A stretch of 23,532 bases of DNA from JAAXGI01 sp963579625 (GCA_963579625.1 CAUZHN010000032.1:1-23532); one strand, 5' to 3'; shown: positions 15,572-23,150, numbered from the stretch's first letter. The notes: generated from the letters alone by a model not told the origin. Made by a program: numbers and translations.

Positions 15572-16714
15572 CTATACCCAATCTCTCCTTCGGAACATCC
15601 GAAGCGTGTCGGCGAACCGACCCAATTCTTCGGGCATGGCCGAGAGGGAGAGTCGGTTGTAGGAGAGCATCGGCGGGAACTGCCGTCCCACCAAGATCCC
15701 GCGCTCCCTCATACGACGGATGTACAGGGCCTGGTCACCGCGGATCTCGTGAAATAGAAAAGCGGTGTGGCTCTGAAAGTAGTCAAGCCCGAGCTCGTCC
15801 AGACAGGTGGTCACTACTTCCTTGCACTCAGCCCAGATTCTCAAGCTCTTCTCCCGCCAACCCTCTTCCTCGAGGGCAGCAATAGCACTGACCACAGCCA
15901 AGGTATTGGGATTGGAGCGGTTGGCATAAAGGTTGAGTCGGCTGGCGGTCTCGGCGGCACAGATGCCGTAGCCTATGCGGAGTCCGGCTATCCCGTAGAG
16001 CTTTGAGAATGTCCGGGTAACCAACACATTTGAGCTCTCATTGGCCCATTTTTCCGCCGACCAGTAGCTCACGTCATCGACGAAGGGGTAATAGGCCTCG
16101 TCCACAATGAAGAAGACATTGTCGGATGCCGATGAGAACCAGTCATCCAATTGGGCGCTAGGAGTGAGGGTTCCGGTCGGATTGTTGGGATTGCAGATGT
16201 AGACCACTGTGGGCTCTCGCCATCCCTCAGCTAGACGTCTCATGCGTTCGACGTCGTGAGCAAAATCGCTCGTGAGGGGAACCTGCTCGATCCGGTACGG
16301 AAAGGGCTCTGCGTAATGCATCGCGTTCTCGTAGGTCGGATTCGCCTGAAGGATGCGACTTTGCGGAGAAGCATAAGCCTGGACAGCCGTCCGAATGACT
16401 TCCGTAGAGCCAGATCCAAGAACTACCTGGTCTGCTCCCACACTATGGAGCTCAGCGAGTCGATCTATGAGCGTCTCCCTTTGGGGACCGGGATAGTGCG
16501 GCACTTCCTTCATCGCCTCAAGAATTGCCGTGTTTGCACGGGGTGGTATGCCGAGCGGGTTTGCGTTGTGGTTCAGCCGCAGGGTTGTGTCCTGAGCCGG
16601 GTGAGCTGTCGAAGACGCCCACGACCCAACCTCGCGGGCGAAGGCAGCGCCCGGAAAGGCGGCCAGCCCCACCGATGTTCTAGTTCCGTTTGCAATAAAT
16701 ACTCGGCGGTCCAT
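15572..16714 (-). CDS. PLP-dependent aminotransferase, histidinol-phosphate aminotransferase-like, with Tat-like signal
   Basis: 380 aa from the ATG at 16714, chosen because GGAGG lies exactly 5 bases before it; a TTG four codons earlier overlaps that site. Begins MDRRVFIANGTRTSVGLAAF with a cleavage-like AFA about 26, a twin-arginine-type leader. Fold type I features: GSGSTE (cofactor phosphate), CNPNNPTG (174-181), Asp205 and Tyr208 in VDEAYY, the Schiff-base Lys238 in SKLYGIAGLRIGYG and the carboxylate-binding Arg near the C-terminus (NRLSLS). HisC enzymes are normally cytoplasmic, so the leader implies a different periplasmic role or a retained N-terminal oddity. Not in a histidine operon. 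Catalytic residues are all present. Confidence 0.85.
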   Translation of the reverse strand: MDRRVFIANGTRTSVGLAAFPGAAFAREVGSWASSTAHPAQDTTLRLNHNANPLGIPPRANTAILEAMKEVPHYPGPQRETLIDRLAELHSVGADQVVLGSGSTEVIRTAVQAYASPQSRILQANPTYENAMHYAEPFPYRIEQVPLTSDFAHDVERMRRLAEGWREPTVVYICNPNNPTGTLTPSAQLDDWFSSASDNVFFIVDEAYYPFVDDVSYWSAEKWANESSNVLVTRTFSKLYGIAGLRIGYGICAAETASRLNLYANRSNPNTLAVVSAIAALEEEGWREKSLRIWAECKEVVTTCLDELGLDYFQSHTAFLFHEIRGDQALYIRRMRERGILVGRQFPPMLSYNRLSLSAMPEELGRFADTLRMFRRRDWV

Positions 16715-16751
16715 TCGTACCTCCAAAGAGATAAAGTCAGTTGGCTATTCC

Positions 16752-16787
16752 TTAAGAGAAAACCGTCACACGCAGCCTCATTTTCAT
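16752..16787 (-). CDS. Possible 11-aa upstream frame before the aminotransferase
   Basis: MKMRLRVTVFS then TAA, with AGAGGA about 8 bases before the ATG. It ends 37 bases before the main start. The good ribosome site is the only positive evidence; the first residues resemble a truncated signal peptide. Confidence 0.25.
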   Translation of the reverse strand: MKMRLRVTVFS

Positions 16788-16827
16788 TCGGATAATCCTC
16801 TACCAAGTGCGGGAGCGTGTCCCTGAA

Positions 16828-16924
16828 CCTGCCGGGGCACCCCGAAGATTCACAATTTATGCGGGAGCGCCACACCGGACGCGCAAAACACTGTTGTATA
16901 GTCCAGCGGTGAGTGCAGTGAAAT
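16828..16924 (-). promoter_or_regulatory. Promoter-leader module upstream of the aminotransferase
   Basis: Minus strand: TTCACT (16922-16917), 16 bases, TATACA (16900-16895), then ACAGTGTTTTGCGCGTCCGG and TGTGGCGCTCCCG. It shares CACCGCTGGACTATACAACA exactly with the copy at 19548. Confidence 0.65.
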
Positions 16925-16946
16925 GGGGCGGCAGAGCAGGTATCTT

Positions 16947-18023
16947 CTAGCGCGGCATCTCCTTCACATATACGTCCTGCTTCATGTAGGGAATCTCTAT
17001 TTTCTCCTCGTTGAACCGGCGATACACCTCGGTGTTAAGCGCATCGGTGATGCGGCCGCGTAGAACGGGCTCTTCAATCCAGCACAGGAGTTGCAACTCA
17101 AGACCGGAAGCGCCAAAAGTACGAAATCGAACGCGCGGTTCCGGGTCGGCGCACACACCTTCGTGACGAATGCCGATATCGAGAAGCACTTGTTTAACCT
17201 GATCGATATCCGATCCATAAGCACACGCGACTTTGATGCGGACACGTTCCTTCTCGGTAGGTCCCCCGGTCTCGTTAACGATCTTGGTGTTGCCCATAAC
17301 AGCATTGGGTACTGTCACTTCGATGTCGTCACGAGTCAGGAGGCGCGTGCTGCGTAGTCCGATCTGGGTGACCCGTCCCCGTTCTCCAGTATCGAGAACG
17401 ATAAAGTCGCCAATCTTGTATGGCGCATCGGCCAAGATGAATACACCAGCGAAGAAATTTGCGACGGTATCCTTGGCGCCGAAACCAACCGCGATACCGA
17501 GGATTCCAGCCGAAGCCAGCCACGCGGTTACGTCCAGGCCCCAAACCAGGAACAGAAAGTATGCGGCCGCTCCAAACAGCAGCACATTCGACAAATTACG
17601 AAACATGGGTAGTGTGCGTTCGTCGACAAATCGGAAGCGGGCGCGGTGCTGACCCAGAGTCTCTAGGACCAATCGACTCACGCGCATGGCGAGACCGGAA
17701 CCGATGAGAATAGCCATGGTTCCCAAGACACCGAACGTGATCGTTTTGATGCCACCTTCTAGTGCCAACAAGTCCGCGGCCAGCGACAAGCCACCGAGAA
17801 GTACGAACAGAAATAAGGGGCGATGCAGCATCTCGACGATGCGATCATCAAGGTCAGTTGTAGTTTTTTGCGCCCAGCGAGTAATCATCCTAGAGATGAC
17901 CAAGTCGGCTGCCTTCGCGACCACAACGCTGAGAACGACAAGAACAAGGGCTTGAAAGCGCAGATCTGCAGCCAGGTCCCCGAATACACCGAACTGACTG
18001 AGTAATCTCTCTAGGTCCTGCAT
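16947..18023 (-). CDS. Small-conductance mechanosensitive channel, MscS family
   Basis: 358 aa. ATG at 18023 is preferred over an adjacent GTG because GGGAGG lies 6 bases before it. Hydrophobic helices occur at about 22-44, 68-86 and 92-112, followed by about 135-160 and the pore helix with its Gly/Ala pattern (LASAGILGIAVGFGAKDTVAN). The MscS beta domain follows (YKIGDFIVL, RVTQIGLRSTRLLT, VPNAVMGNTKIVN), then the alpha/beta C-terminal domain. It opens under membrane tension during osmotic downshock. It lies 25 bases after the pirin stop and is probably co-transcribed with it. Size and motifs fit a medium-length MscS. Confidence 0.92.
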   Translation of the reverse strand: MQDLERLLSQFGVFGDLAADLRFQALVLVVLSVVVAKAADLVISRMITRWAQKTTTDLDDRIVEMLHRPLFLFVLLGGLSLAADLLALEGGIKTITFGVLGTMAILIGSGLAMRVSRLVLETLGQHRARFRFVDERTLPMFRNLSNVLLFGAAAYFLFLVWGLDVTAWLASAGILGIAVGFGAKDTVANFFAGVFILADAPYKIGDFIVLDTGERGRVTQIGLRSTRLLTRDDIEVTVPNAVMGNTKIVNETGGPTEKERVRIKVACAYGSDIDQVKQVLLDIGIRHEGVCADPEPRVRFRTFGASGLELQLLCWIEEPVLRGRITDALNTEVYRRFNEEKIEIPYMKQDVYVKEMPR

Positions 18024-18048
18024 CACTCACCTCCCGAAAGTTATTCTC

Positions 18049-18747
18049 CTAATCTTCGATTACTGGAAGATCAAACCATAGAGCAGTAAGGGGTTGATCG
18101 ATCGCCTCTGGTTTCAAAGCCTCGTTTATCCAACCAACTCCATCACCAGATGATAAGCGTGTACCAAATAAGTTGCCTTCCCCAGAGATAACATGCAGGT
18201 ACTGTGGGCGCCCACATGTATTTGAGGTAAGCTTTTCGCTTCCATTTATTACAACTCTATAAATACTCGTGTCCTGATTAATTTTCATTGAATCACCTAC
18301 ACCATCCGGTGTCATAATCGGTGTCATTGAGCTGGTTTGAACGATGGTCTTTTGCTCATACTCTGGCTTAACACCAGCAACATTTGGCTCTATCCAAATT
18401 TGCAGGAACTTTAAAATATCTTTTCTTGAGTGATTAAATTCTGAGTGGGTAATGCCAGTGCCAGCACTCAGGCGCTGGATATCACCTGCTGGTATAACGA
18501 AGTGATTACCCATGCTGTCCCTATGTTCTATAGCACCCTCAAGCACATAGGAAATAATCTCCATGTCTTGATGTCCATGGGTATCGAAACCCGAGCCCGG
18601 GGGCACAGTATCATCATTGATTACTCTAAGTACCGAAAAACCCATATGCTCCGGGTCATAATAGTGGCCGAATGAAAAACTATGCTTCGATTCTAGCGAA
18701 CCAACATTTGAAGATCCCCGATCACTCGCTGATCGTAAATAAATCAC
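18049..18747 (-). CDS. Pirin family protein (YhhW-like quercetinase type)
   Basis: 232 aa, GTG start with GAGAGG 7 bases upstream. A bicupin pirin fold: metal ligands His57, His59, His101 and Glu103 appear in DTHGHQDMEI and GTGITHSEFNH, at the same positions as in E. coli YhhW as I recall it. YVLEGAIEHRDSMGN between them is the family signature. Relatives bind iron, nickel or zinc; some show quercetin 2,3-dioxygenase activity, and the physiological role is unclear. GC is about 30-50% in its lines (one line 30%), distinctly lower than MscS and the downstream genes, pointing to transfer from a low-GC donor. An 18-bp near-palindrome lies just upstream. Confidence 0.93.
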   Translation of the reverse strand: MIYLRSASDRGSSNVGSLESKHSFSFGHYYDPEHMGFSVLRVINDDTVPPGSGFDTHGHQDMEIISYVLEGAIEHRDSMGNHFVIPAGDIQRLSAGTGITHSEFNHSRKDILKFLQIWIEPNVAGVKPEYEQKTIVQTSSMTPIMTPDGVGDSMKINQDTSIYRVVINGSEKLTSNTCGRPQYLHVISGEGNLFGTRLSSGDGVGWINEALKPEAIDQPLTALWFDLPVIED

Positions 18748-18774
18748 ATTTGAACCTCTCTCTCTAATACAATT

Positions 18775-18792
18775 CCAGAATCATGAATCTGG
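18775..18792. promoter_or_regulatory. 18-bp imperfect palindrome upstream of the pirin gene
   Basis: CCAGAATCATGAATCTGG: arms CCAGA/TCTGG around TCATGA, two mismatched positions. It is 27 bases before the pirin GTG, a place suited to a repressor or activator site. Function unknown. Confidence 0.35.
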
Positions 18793-18795
18793 CTG

Positions 18796-18865
18796 AATCG
18801 GACGCGCAAAACAGTGCCGGTAGGTGCGCTAGAAGTGGCTGTGACTGAGAGGGGACACCCCAGGG
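18796..18865 (-). repeat. Decayed copy of the promoter-leader module upstream of the pirin gene
   Basis: Keeps GCACTGTTTTGCGCGTCCG and the upstream CTAGCGCACCTA, and the flank GGTGTCCCCTCTCAGTCACA, but the -10 region is TACCGG with a small deletion and the rest of the leader is missing. It probably does not act as a promoter now. The break falls where the low-GC pirin segment begins. Confidence 0.55.
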
Positions 18866-18935
18866 GGCCGTAAGTCCACGAGCTCGGCCGCAGGAGGCGC
18901 GGCAACTACACCTCTGCGGATGCGCTGTGATCAAA

Positions 18936-19403
18936 CTACCTTCGCTGCCGAGATGACCAGTGAATGGCCTTGATCTTCCAGGTTCCACTTTCTCGTGCTA
19001 AAACCACGAGCTCGGCACCCTGCGAATTGATCTCGCGGTCACCCATTCGGCCCTGTGTAACACTGGTCGAATGAGCCCAAGCGACATCACCCACTAGGCT
19101 GACCTCAATCTCGCCGCGCTCTCGCTCCACCGCTCGTGCGAAGCGCATGTCTCCGGCAAGGTGTCCCGAGCGATAATGATTCTTGTCTTCGATTCCACCG
19201 CTCTCGAGGATCGTCACATCATCGGCAAGATGACTCAAGGCCGCAGCCGAATCGCCTGCCGCGAGAGCCGCATGAAAGGCGTCGACCACCGCCCCCACCT
19301 GATTCTCAGGGCGTTGTTGGCCCGATGCACCGGCAGCACCGACTAGGGTAGTAATCAAGACACCCCTGAGTACGCTTGCAGCTCGATGATATTGGGTACG
19401 CAC
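18936..19403 (-). CDS. Exported SnoaL/NTF2-like (DUF4440-type) protein
   Basis: 155 aa from the GTG at 19403, which has AGAGGA about 7 bases upstream and begins directly with a signal peptide (VRTQYHRAASVLRGVLITTL, cleavage near GASG-Q). An in-frame start 25 codons earlier gives a polar, unlikely extension. The mature part shows the NTF2-like cone fold pattern: a first helix AVVDAFHAALAAGDSAAALSHL, then DDVTILESGG, and beta strands VSLVGDVAWAHSTSV and ELVVLARESGTWKIKAIHWS. This family contains ketosteroid-isomerase-like enzymes and many binding proteins; no active-site assignment is possible. It is downstream of the MBL-fold gene and behind its own promoter module. Confidence 0.85.
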   Translation of the reverse strand: MRTQYHRAASVLRGVLITTLVGAAGASGQQRPENQVGAVVDAFHAALAAGDSAAALSHLADDVTILESGGIEDKNHYRSGHLAGDMRFARAVERERGEIEVSLVGDVAWAHSTSVTQGRMGDREINSQGAELVVLARESGTWKIKAIHWSSRQRR

Positions 19404-19446
19404 AGGCTTGTCCTCTGGAATAAGGTTATTAGACGAAGAGCTGGTT

Positions 19447-19524
19447 CTAGCTTGACTTCCTTGGCGTCTGTTTATCACACCCGACCGCTATAACAGAGGG
19501 GGCGAATAGCAGGGTTTTCTTCAT
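19447..19524 (-). pseudogene. Short frame copying the 5-prime end of the neighbouring MBL-fold gene
   Basis: MKKTLLFAPSVIAVGCDKQTPRKSS then TAG. The first 24 coding bases match the start of the MBL gene (20786 leftward) at 22 positions, and the protein MKKTLLFA-S-IA-G pattern matches its signal peptide. The similarity continues upstream into the leader (TACGTTGCGG). It ends 43 bases before the SnoaL-like start. Either a remnant of a duplicated gene or a leader peptide with a lipobox-like VGC. Confidence 0.5.
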
Positions 19525-19547
19525 ACTCGAAAATGCCCATGCCCTCT

Positions 19548-19632
19548 GAATTGCCGCAACGTATTCGCGAGCACCACACCGGACGTGCAAAACAGTGTTG
19601 TATAGTCCAGCGGTGGGTGCGGTGAAATAGGA
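19548..19632 (-). promoter_or_regulatory. Promoter-leader module upstream of the SnoaL-like gene
   Basis: The clearest copy. Minus strand: TTCACC (19626-19621), 16 bases, TATACA (19604-19599), then ACACTGTTTTGCACGTCCGG, TGTGGTGCTCGCG and TACGTTGCGG. The predicted start of transcription is about 70 bases before the 25-aa frame and about 190 before the SnoaL-like gene. Confidence 0.68.
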
Positions 19633-19682
19633 GGGATACCCTACTGGAGGTCGCATTGCTGGCGTGGGTGAAGAGGTCGGAC

Positions 19683-20786
19683 CTAATGGTACTCTTTTGT
19701 GAACCCGTTGCGGCTGTTCGTCACAGTGAAGGAACCATCGGCACGTGCAGAGACCTTGAGCCAGTGTCCCTCTCCTTTGTGGATAGGAGTAGGAGAAACG
19801 CCCAGTCCCCGTAGAGGTCCTGTCATCGGAGCAATTGGCATTGTACCTGGCTCATCGTCGACCCCGTTTGCTATGAAGAGCCCGGGAACAGTGTATTCCT
19901 GGCCGCTCAGTTGAGAGAAATGCAACTGCCATAGGTCCTCCAAACCTGGAGCGGAGTGCAGAACCTGCATCGCTTCAGGCTGTCCGCCTTTCCTCGTTCC
20001 GTTGTTCATGATCGCCGCGCGAGCTTCGATCGCGTGGACCACGACCTCAGTGTTCGAGCTGGGTTGTCCGTGGTGGGTTACCACAAAAAGATCGACGGTT
20101 CCGATAGGATTCCTAGGACACATTAGCTCGAACTCAGTGTTCGCAGTCAAGTCACCGAGATGGAGGACTCGAAACGCTCCGAACCGTGCGATGATCCCGA
20201 CAGACTGAGCATTCTCACCGTTGTCTTCCTGCTGACGTGTGAAGTCGACACAGTAAGGGTTAACTGCACCTCCACCCCGAAGCGGCCGGTCGATGACCTG
20301 CTTCGCCGCTGTGACTACCCTGACATCTATTCTCCCAAGAGGAATCCTATCTCCGGGCGTCACAACAGTGTGTTCGCGATCCTGGTACAGCGCGCGATAG
20401 GTGGTGCTCAGGAATTCAGCTACAATGGCATTCGACTCAACGCTTGGCCCGTGGTCAATGAAGTGCCGGACCGGGACTTGCCTAGCCAGCTCCTGCATCG
20501 CGCCGTAATGGTCTCCATGCCAGTGGGTCGTGATCAGGTGGTTGATCTCAGTGACACTGGCATCGCGCATTGCGCTTATGATTCGACCGGCATCCCTGGC
20601 CGCTCGCTGTCCGCCGTTTCCGGTGTCAATCAGAAGCGTTTGGCCCGTCGGAGACACAAACAGCGTCGCACCTCCACCCTCGACATCAATCAGGTAAATT
20701 TCAAGAGCCTGACTACTCGCTTTGACCGGAGAGATACCTGATCCGAGTGCGATCAGACTGATGGCGAATAACAAGGTTTTCTTCAT
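19683..20786 (-). CDS. Exported MBL-fold metallohydrolase (ComEC/Rec2-like)
   Basis: 367 aa with a signal peptide (MKKTLLFAISLIALGSG, mature start near residue 25). The metallo-beta-lactamase fold begins IYLIDVEGGGATLF; the metal motif THWHGDH gives His88, His90, Asp92 and His93. Further ligands are in LHLGDLT (Asp) and VVTHHG (His). The IDVEGGGATL opening and THHGQPSSN motif are typical of the ComEC-like MBL subgroup, here as a stand-alone exported enzyme. The substrate (phosphodiester, lactone or other) is unknown. AGGG lies close before the ATG. No full promoter module precedes it, only the leader end. Confidence 0.9.
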   Translation of the reverse strand: MKKTLLFAISLIALGSGISPVKASSQALEIYLIDVEGGGATLFVSPTGQTLLIDTGNGGQRAARDAGRIISAMRDASVTEINHLITTHWHGDHYGAMQELARQVPVRHFIDHGPSVESNAIVAEFLSTTYRALYQDREHTVVTPGDRIPLGRIDVRVVTAAKQVIDRPLRGGGAVNPYCVDFTRQQEDNGENAQSVGIIARFGAFRVLHLGDLTANTEFELMCPRNPIGTVDLFVVTHHGQPSSNTEVVVHAIEARAAIMNNGTRKGGQPEAMQVLHSAPGLEDLWQLHFSQLSGQEYTVPGLFIANGVDDEPGTMPIAPMTGPLRGLGVSPTPIHKGEGHWLKVSARADGSFTVTNSRNGFTKEYH

Positions 20787-20789
20787 ACC

Positions 20790-20832
20790 CTAATTCTGCC
20801 CCCTCACCCCTCAGGACCGCAACGTAGATGGG
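20790..20832 (-). repeat. Leader half of the promoter-leader module, directly before the MBL-fold gene
   Basis: Minus strand CTACGTTGCGGTCCTGAGGG then GGGGGCAGAATTAGGGT and the ATG. It matches the leader end at 15446-15475 and 10121-10160, but the promoter core and the GTTTTGCRCGTCCGG part are absent. The remaining intergenic bases up to 21041 hold divergent upstream regions with no clear promoter boxes. Confidence 0.5.
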
Positions 20833-21041
20833 GGCGGTATCGGCAGATACTCCGATTAACCCTGCGAAATTAATCCTAATGGAGACTTGGTAGGAAGCCG
20901 CACCCTTGATATAGGGATCTGGACGAAATCGGTGCAGGGAGATTCCCCACTCGGATCGATGCCAGGACAGCGTGCTACCCTGGCCGGAGCGACTACCCGC
21001 ACCCTAGACTACGGCCTGACTCAGTCCGAAAAGGGGGCCCC

Positions 21042-22826
21042 ATGCGCTTCATGCTCAGCGCGTTCGCGATCTCGATCCTCTGCGCCCCTCTGCACGCGCA
21101 GTCTCCCGAGGAGGCTCCGTTCTGGCGGCCCGTGGTCATGGGCACCTTTGGCATGGTCGCGGCCGAACATCCACTCGAGTCGATGGCCGGATGGCAGGTG
21201 CTGGAAGCAGGTGGTAACGCCTTCGATGCGGCGGCTGCCGTGTTCTACATGACGACAGTCGTCGAGCAGCACCAAGCCGGCATGGGCGGGGACCTGTTCA
21301 TGGTGGCATACCTGGCTGACGAGGACCGCGTCGTCTTCATCAACGGAACGGGAGGTGCTCCTGCGCTGGCGACGCCTGACTACTTCCGCGAGCTCGGGGG
21401 GATTCCGAGCGCGGGACCCGACGCCACCGACGTACCCGGCGCAGTCGGAGGCATCGACCTCGCGCTCACGACCTTCGGCTCCATGTCGTACGCCGAGGTG
21501 CTGGCGCCGGCAATCCGTGCCGCGCGGGAGGGCCACCCCCTCGACTTCTGGGCGTCGGGCTACCACCAACAGGCGGTATCGAAGACATCACCCTATCCCT
21601 CTTCCGTCTCGGTACTCATGCCCGAGGGCCGTCCACTCGGCCGAGGGGACGTGTTCGTGCAGGCCGATCTCGCGAAGTCGATGGAGATGATCGCTGAGGA
21701 CGGCGCGGACGTCTTCTATCGGGGCGAGATCGCGAGACGCATCGACGACTTCTACGAGGAGATGGGAGGGCGCCTCCGGTACGAGGACTTGGACGCGTAC
21801 GAGGCGGAACTGAGCGAGCCCATCATGACCCGATACGGGGACCTGGAGGTGTATCAAAGTGCCCCGAACTCACAGGGCATCGTGATGTTGATGGCTCTGA
21901 ACGTCCTCGAGGGCTTCGACCTCCCGGCGATGGGCCACAACTCGGCGGACTACGTACACGTCGTTACCGAGGCCTTGAAGCTCTCGTTTGCCGACCGGAA
22001 CCGATGGGTCGCCGACCCCAGGTTCGTCGACGTGCCTACCGAAGAACTGCTCTCCAAAGAGTACGCGTCGGCTCGGCGCGGGCTTATTCGCATGGACAAG
22101 GCCCTTGTAGCGCCTCCACCCGGCGACCCGGTCCATGGAGCCGCGGTCCTGGCCGGTCGGAGTGTGGAATACGAGTCCGGGCCGCACCCGATCGAACGAG
22201 GCGACGCCTATGAGGATTCAGGCGAGACGTCGTCGTTTTCCATCGCGGATCAATACGGCAATCTCGTCTCCGTGACGCACAGCGTGAACGGAAGCTTTGG
22301 GAGTGGCATGTACGTGCCCGGCACCGGGATCGTCCTCAACAACCGCATGCCCTACTACTCGACGGACGAGAACGACCTGAACGTGCTCGAGACCGGCAAG
22401 CGCACACGGCACACCATCAATCCGGCGTTGGCGATGAAGGACGGTCGACCCTATCTGGCATGGAATACGCCAGGCGGCGACAACCAACCCCAGGCGATGC
22501 TCCAGGCGTTTCTCTCGGTCGTCGAATTCAATATGAACGTCCAGCAGGCCGTCGAGGCCGCGACGGTGACGAGCAGCGCCTTCGCTGCATCAAATTATCC
22601 CAACCCGGTCCGTGGTATGCTGACCGTGCCGGCCGTGCTGGCCGATGGTGTCGCGGACGACCTCACCGCACGCGGCCACCGCATCGAGGTCGGCGCGCTT
22701 CAACAGCCGTACCGGATGACACTATCCGGTGCCGGGGCGGTGAAGATGGTGATGATCGATCCAGAGACCGGTGTCATGTACGGTGGGGTGAGCCCTGCGA
22801 AGAGCGACTATGTGATCGGTCGGTAG
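21042..22826 (+). CDS. Gamma-glutamyltransferase family enzyme (Ntn hydrolase), high-GC gene
   Basis: 594 aa. Signal peptide MRFMLSAFAISILCAPLHAQ (cleavage after residue 19). GGNAFDAAAAVFYMTTVVEQHQAGMGGD (58-84) is the family N-terminal signature; the processing nucleophile is Thr396 in SGETSSFSIADQYGN, where the usual TTH is TSS. LNNRM and NTPGGDNQPQ follow in the small subunit. As in the other paralogue, the RExAP arginine site is altered (NGTGGAP, 101-107), so a substrate other than a gamma-glutamyl compound is possible. GC is about 65% against about 45% for the paralogue at 4795-6681, and the sequences are quite divergent, so this is not a recent duplication. GGGGG lies 4 bases before the ATG. 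Confidence 0.92.
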   Translation: MRFMLSAFAISILCAPLHAQSPEEAPFWRPVVMGTFGMVAAEHPLESMAGWQVLEAGGNAFDAAAAVFYMTTVVEQHQAGMGGDLFMVAYLADEDRVVFINGTGGAPALATPDYFRELGGIPSAGPDATDVPGAVGGIDLALTTFGSMSYAEVLAPAIRAAREGHPLDFWASGYHQQAVSKTSPYPSSVSVLMPEGRPLGRGDVFVQADLAKSMEMIAEDGADVFYRGEIARRIDDFYEEMGGRLRYEDLDAYEAELSEPIMTRYGDLEVYQSAPNSQGIVMLMALNVLEGFDLPAMGHNSADYVHVVTEALKLSFADRNRWVADPRFVDVPTEELLSKEYASARRGLIRMDKALVAPPPGDPVHGAAVLAGRSVEYESGPHPIERGDAYEDSGETSSFSIADQYGNLVSVTHSVNGSFGSGMYVPGTGIVLNNRMPYYSTDENDLNVLETGKRTRHTINPALAMKDGRPYLAWNTPGGDNQPQAMLQAFLSVVEFNMNVQQAVEAATVTSSAFAASNYPNPVRGMLTVPAVLADGVADDLTARGHRIEVGALQQPYRMTLSGAGAVKMVMIDPETGVMYGGVSPAKSDYVIGR

Positions 22827-23150
22827 AGGCGGTGCAAGACACACATGAGTCCTGAATTATCGACCGCACTTTCTACCCGACATTTTACAGGGTATGGACG
22901 CGGATAAATTTATGGACTCAGCCATACTCCTTCACGATTTCGCCAGAAATGGCTACGTCCTCGCACTCCCTTGAAACATCTTTTTCTTACAGGACAGGAT
23001 ATCATGACCAACGGTGTGGCGGGCGCATTATGTTCCGTAGTACTCGCAGCCCCTGCGATCCTGAAACACAATGTTCTCAAGAAGAACTAAGAAAAATGGT
23101 TGGCTAATATTTCTCCGTCCATGTCTCAAGCTATTTCGCGAGTCGCCTCG
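22827..23150. other. Intergenic stretch without a confirmed gene
   Basis: Between two convergent genes. Two tiny plus-strand frames occur, 22894-22974 (26 aa, MDADKFMDSAILL) and 23004-23090 (28 aa, MTNGVAGALCSVVLAAPAIL, with AGGA 5 bases before the ATG). The second could be a small hydrophobic peptide but support is thin. I see no convincing terminator, repeat module or RNA gene. Confidence 0.4.

Noticed and set aside
4085..19632. Integron attC sites or a cassette array
   Set aside because: The repeats lie upstream of genes, show -35/-10 boxes, lack paired RYYYAAC and GTTRRRY core sites and an imperfect palindrome, and no integrase is present.
10121..19632. CRISPR array
   Set aside because: Copies are separated by whole genes of 0.5-2 kb, vary in sequence, and no cas gene is seen.
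20160..20741. 193-aa plus-strand open frame
   Set aside because: Antisense to the MBL-fold gene with intact HxHxDH motif.
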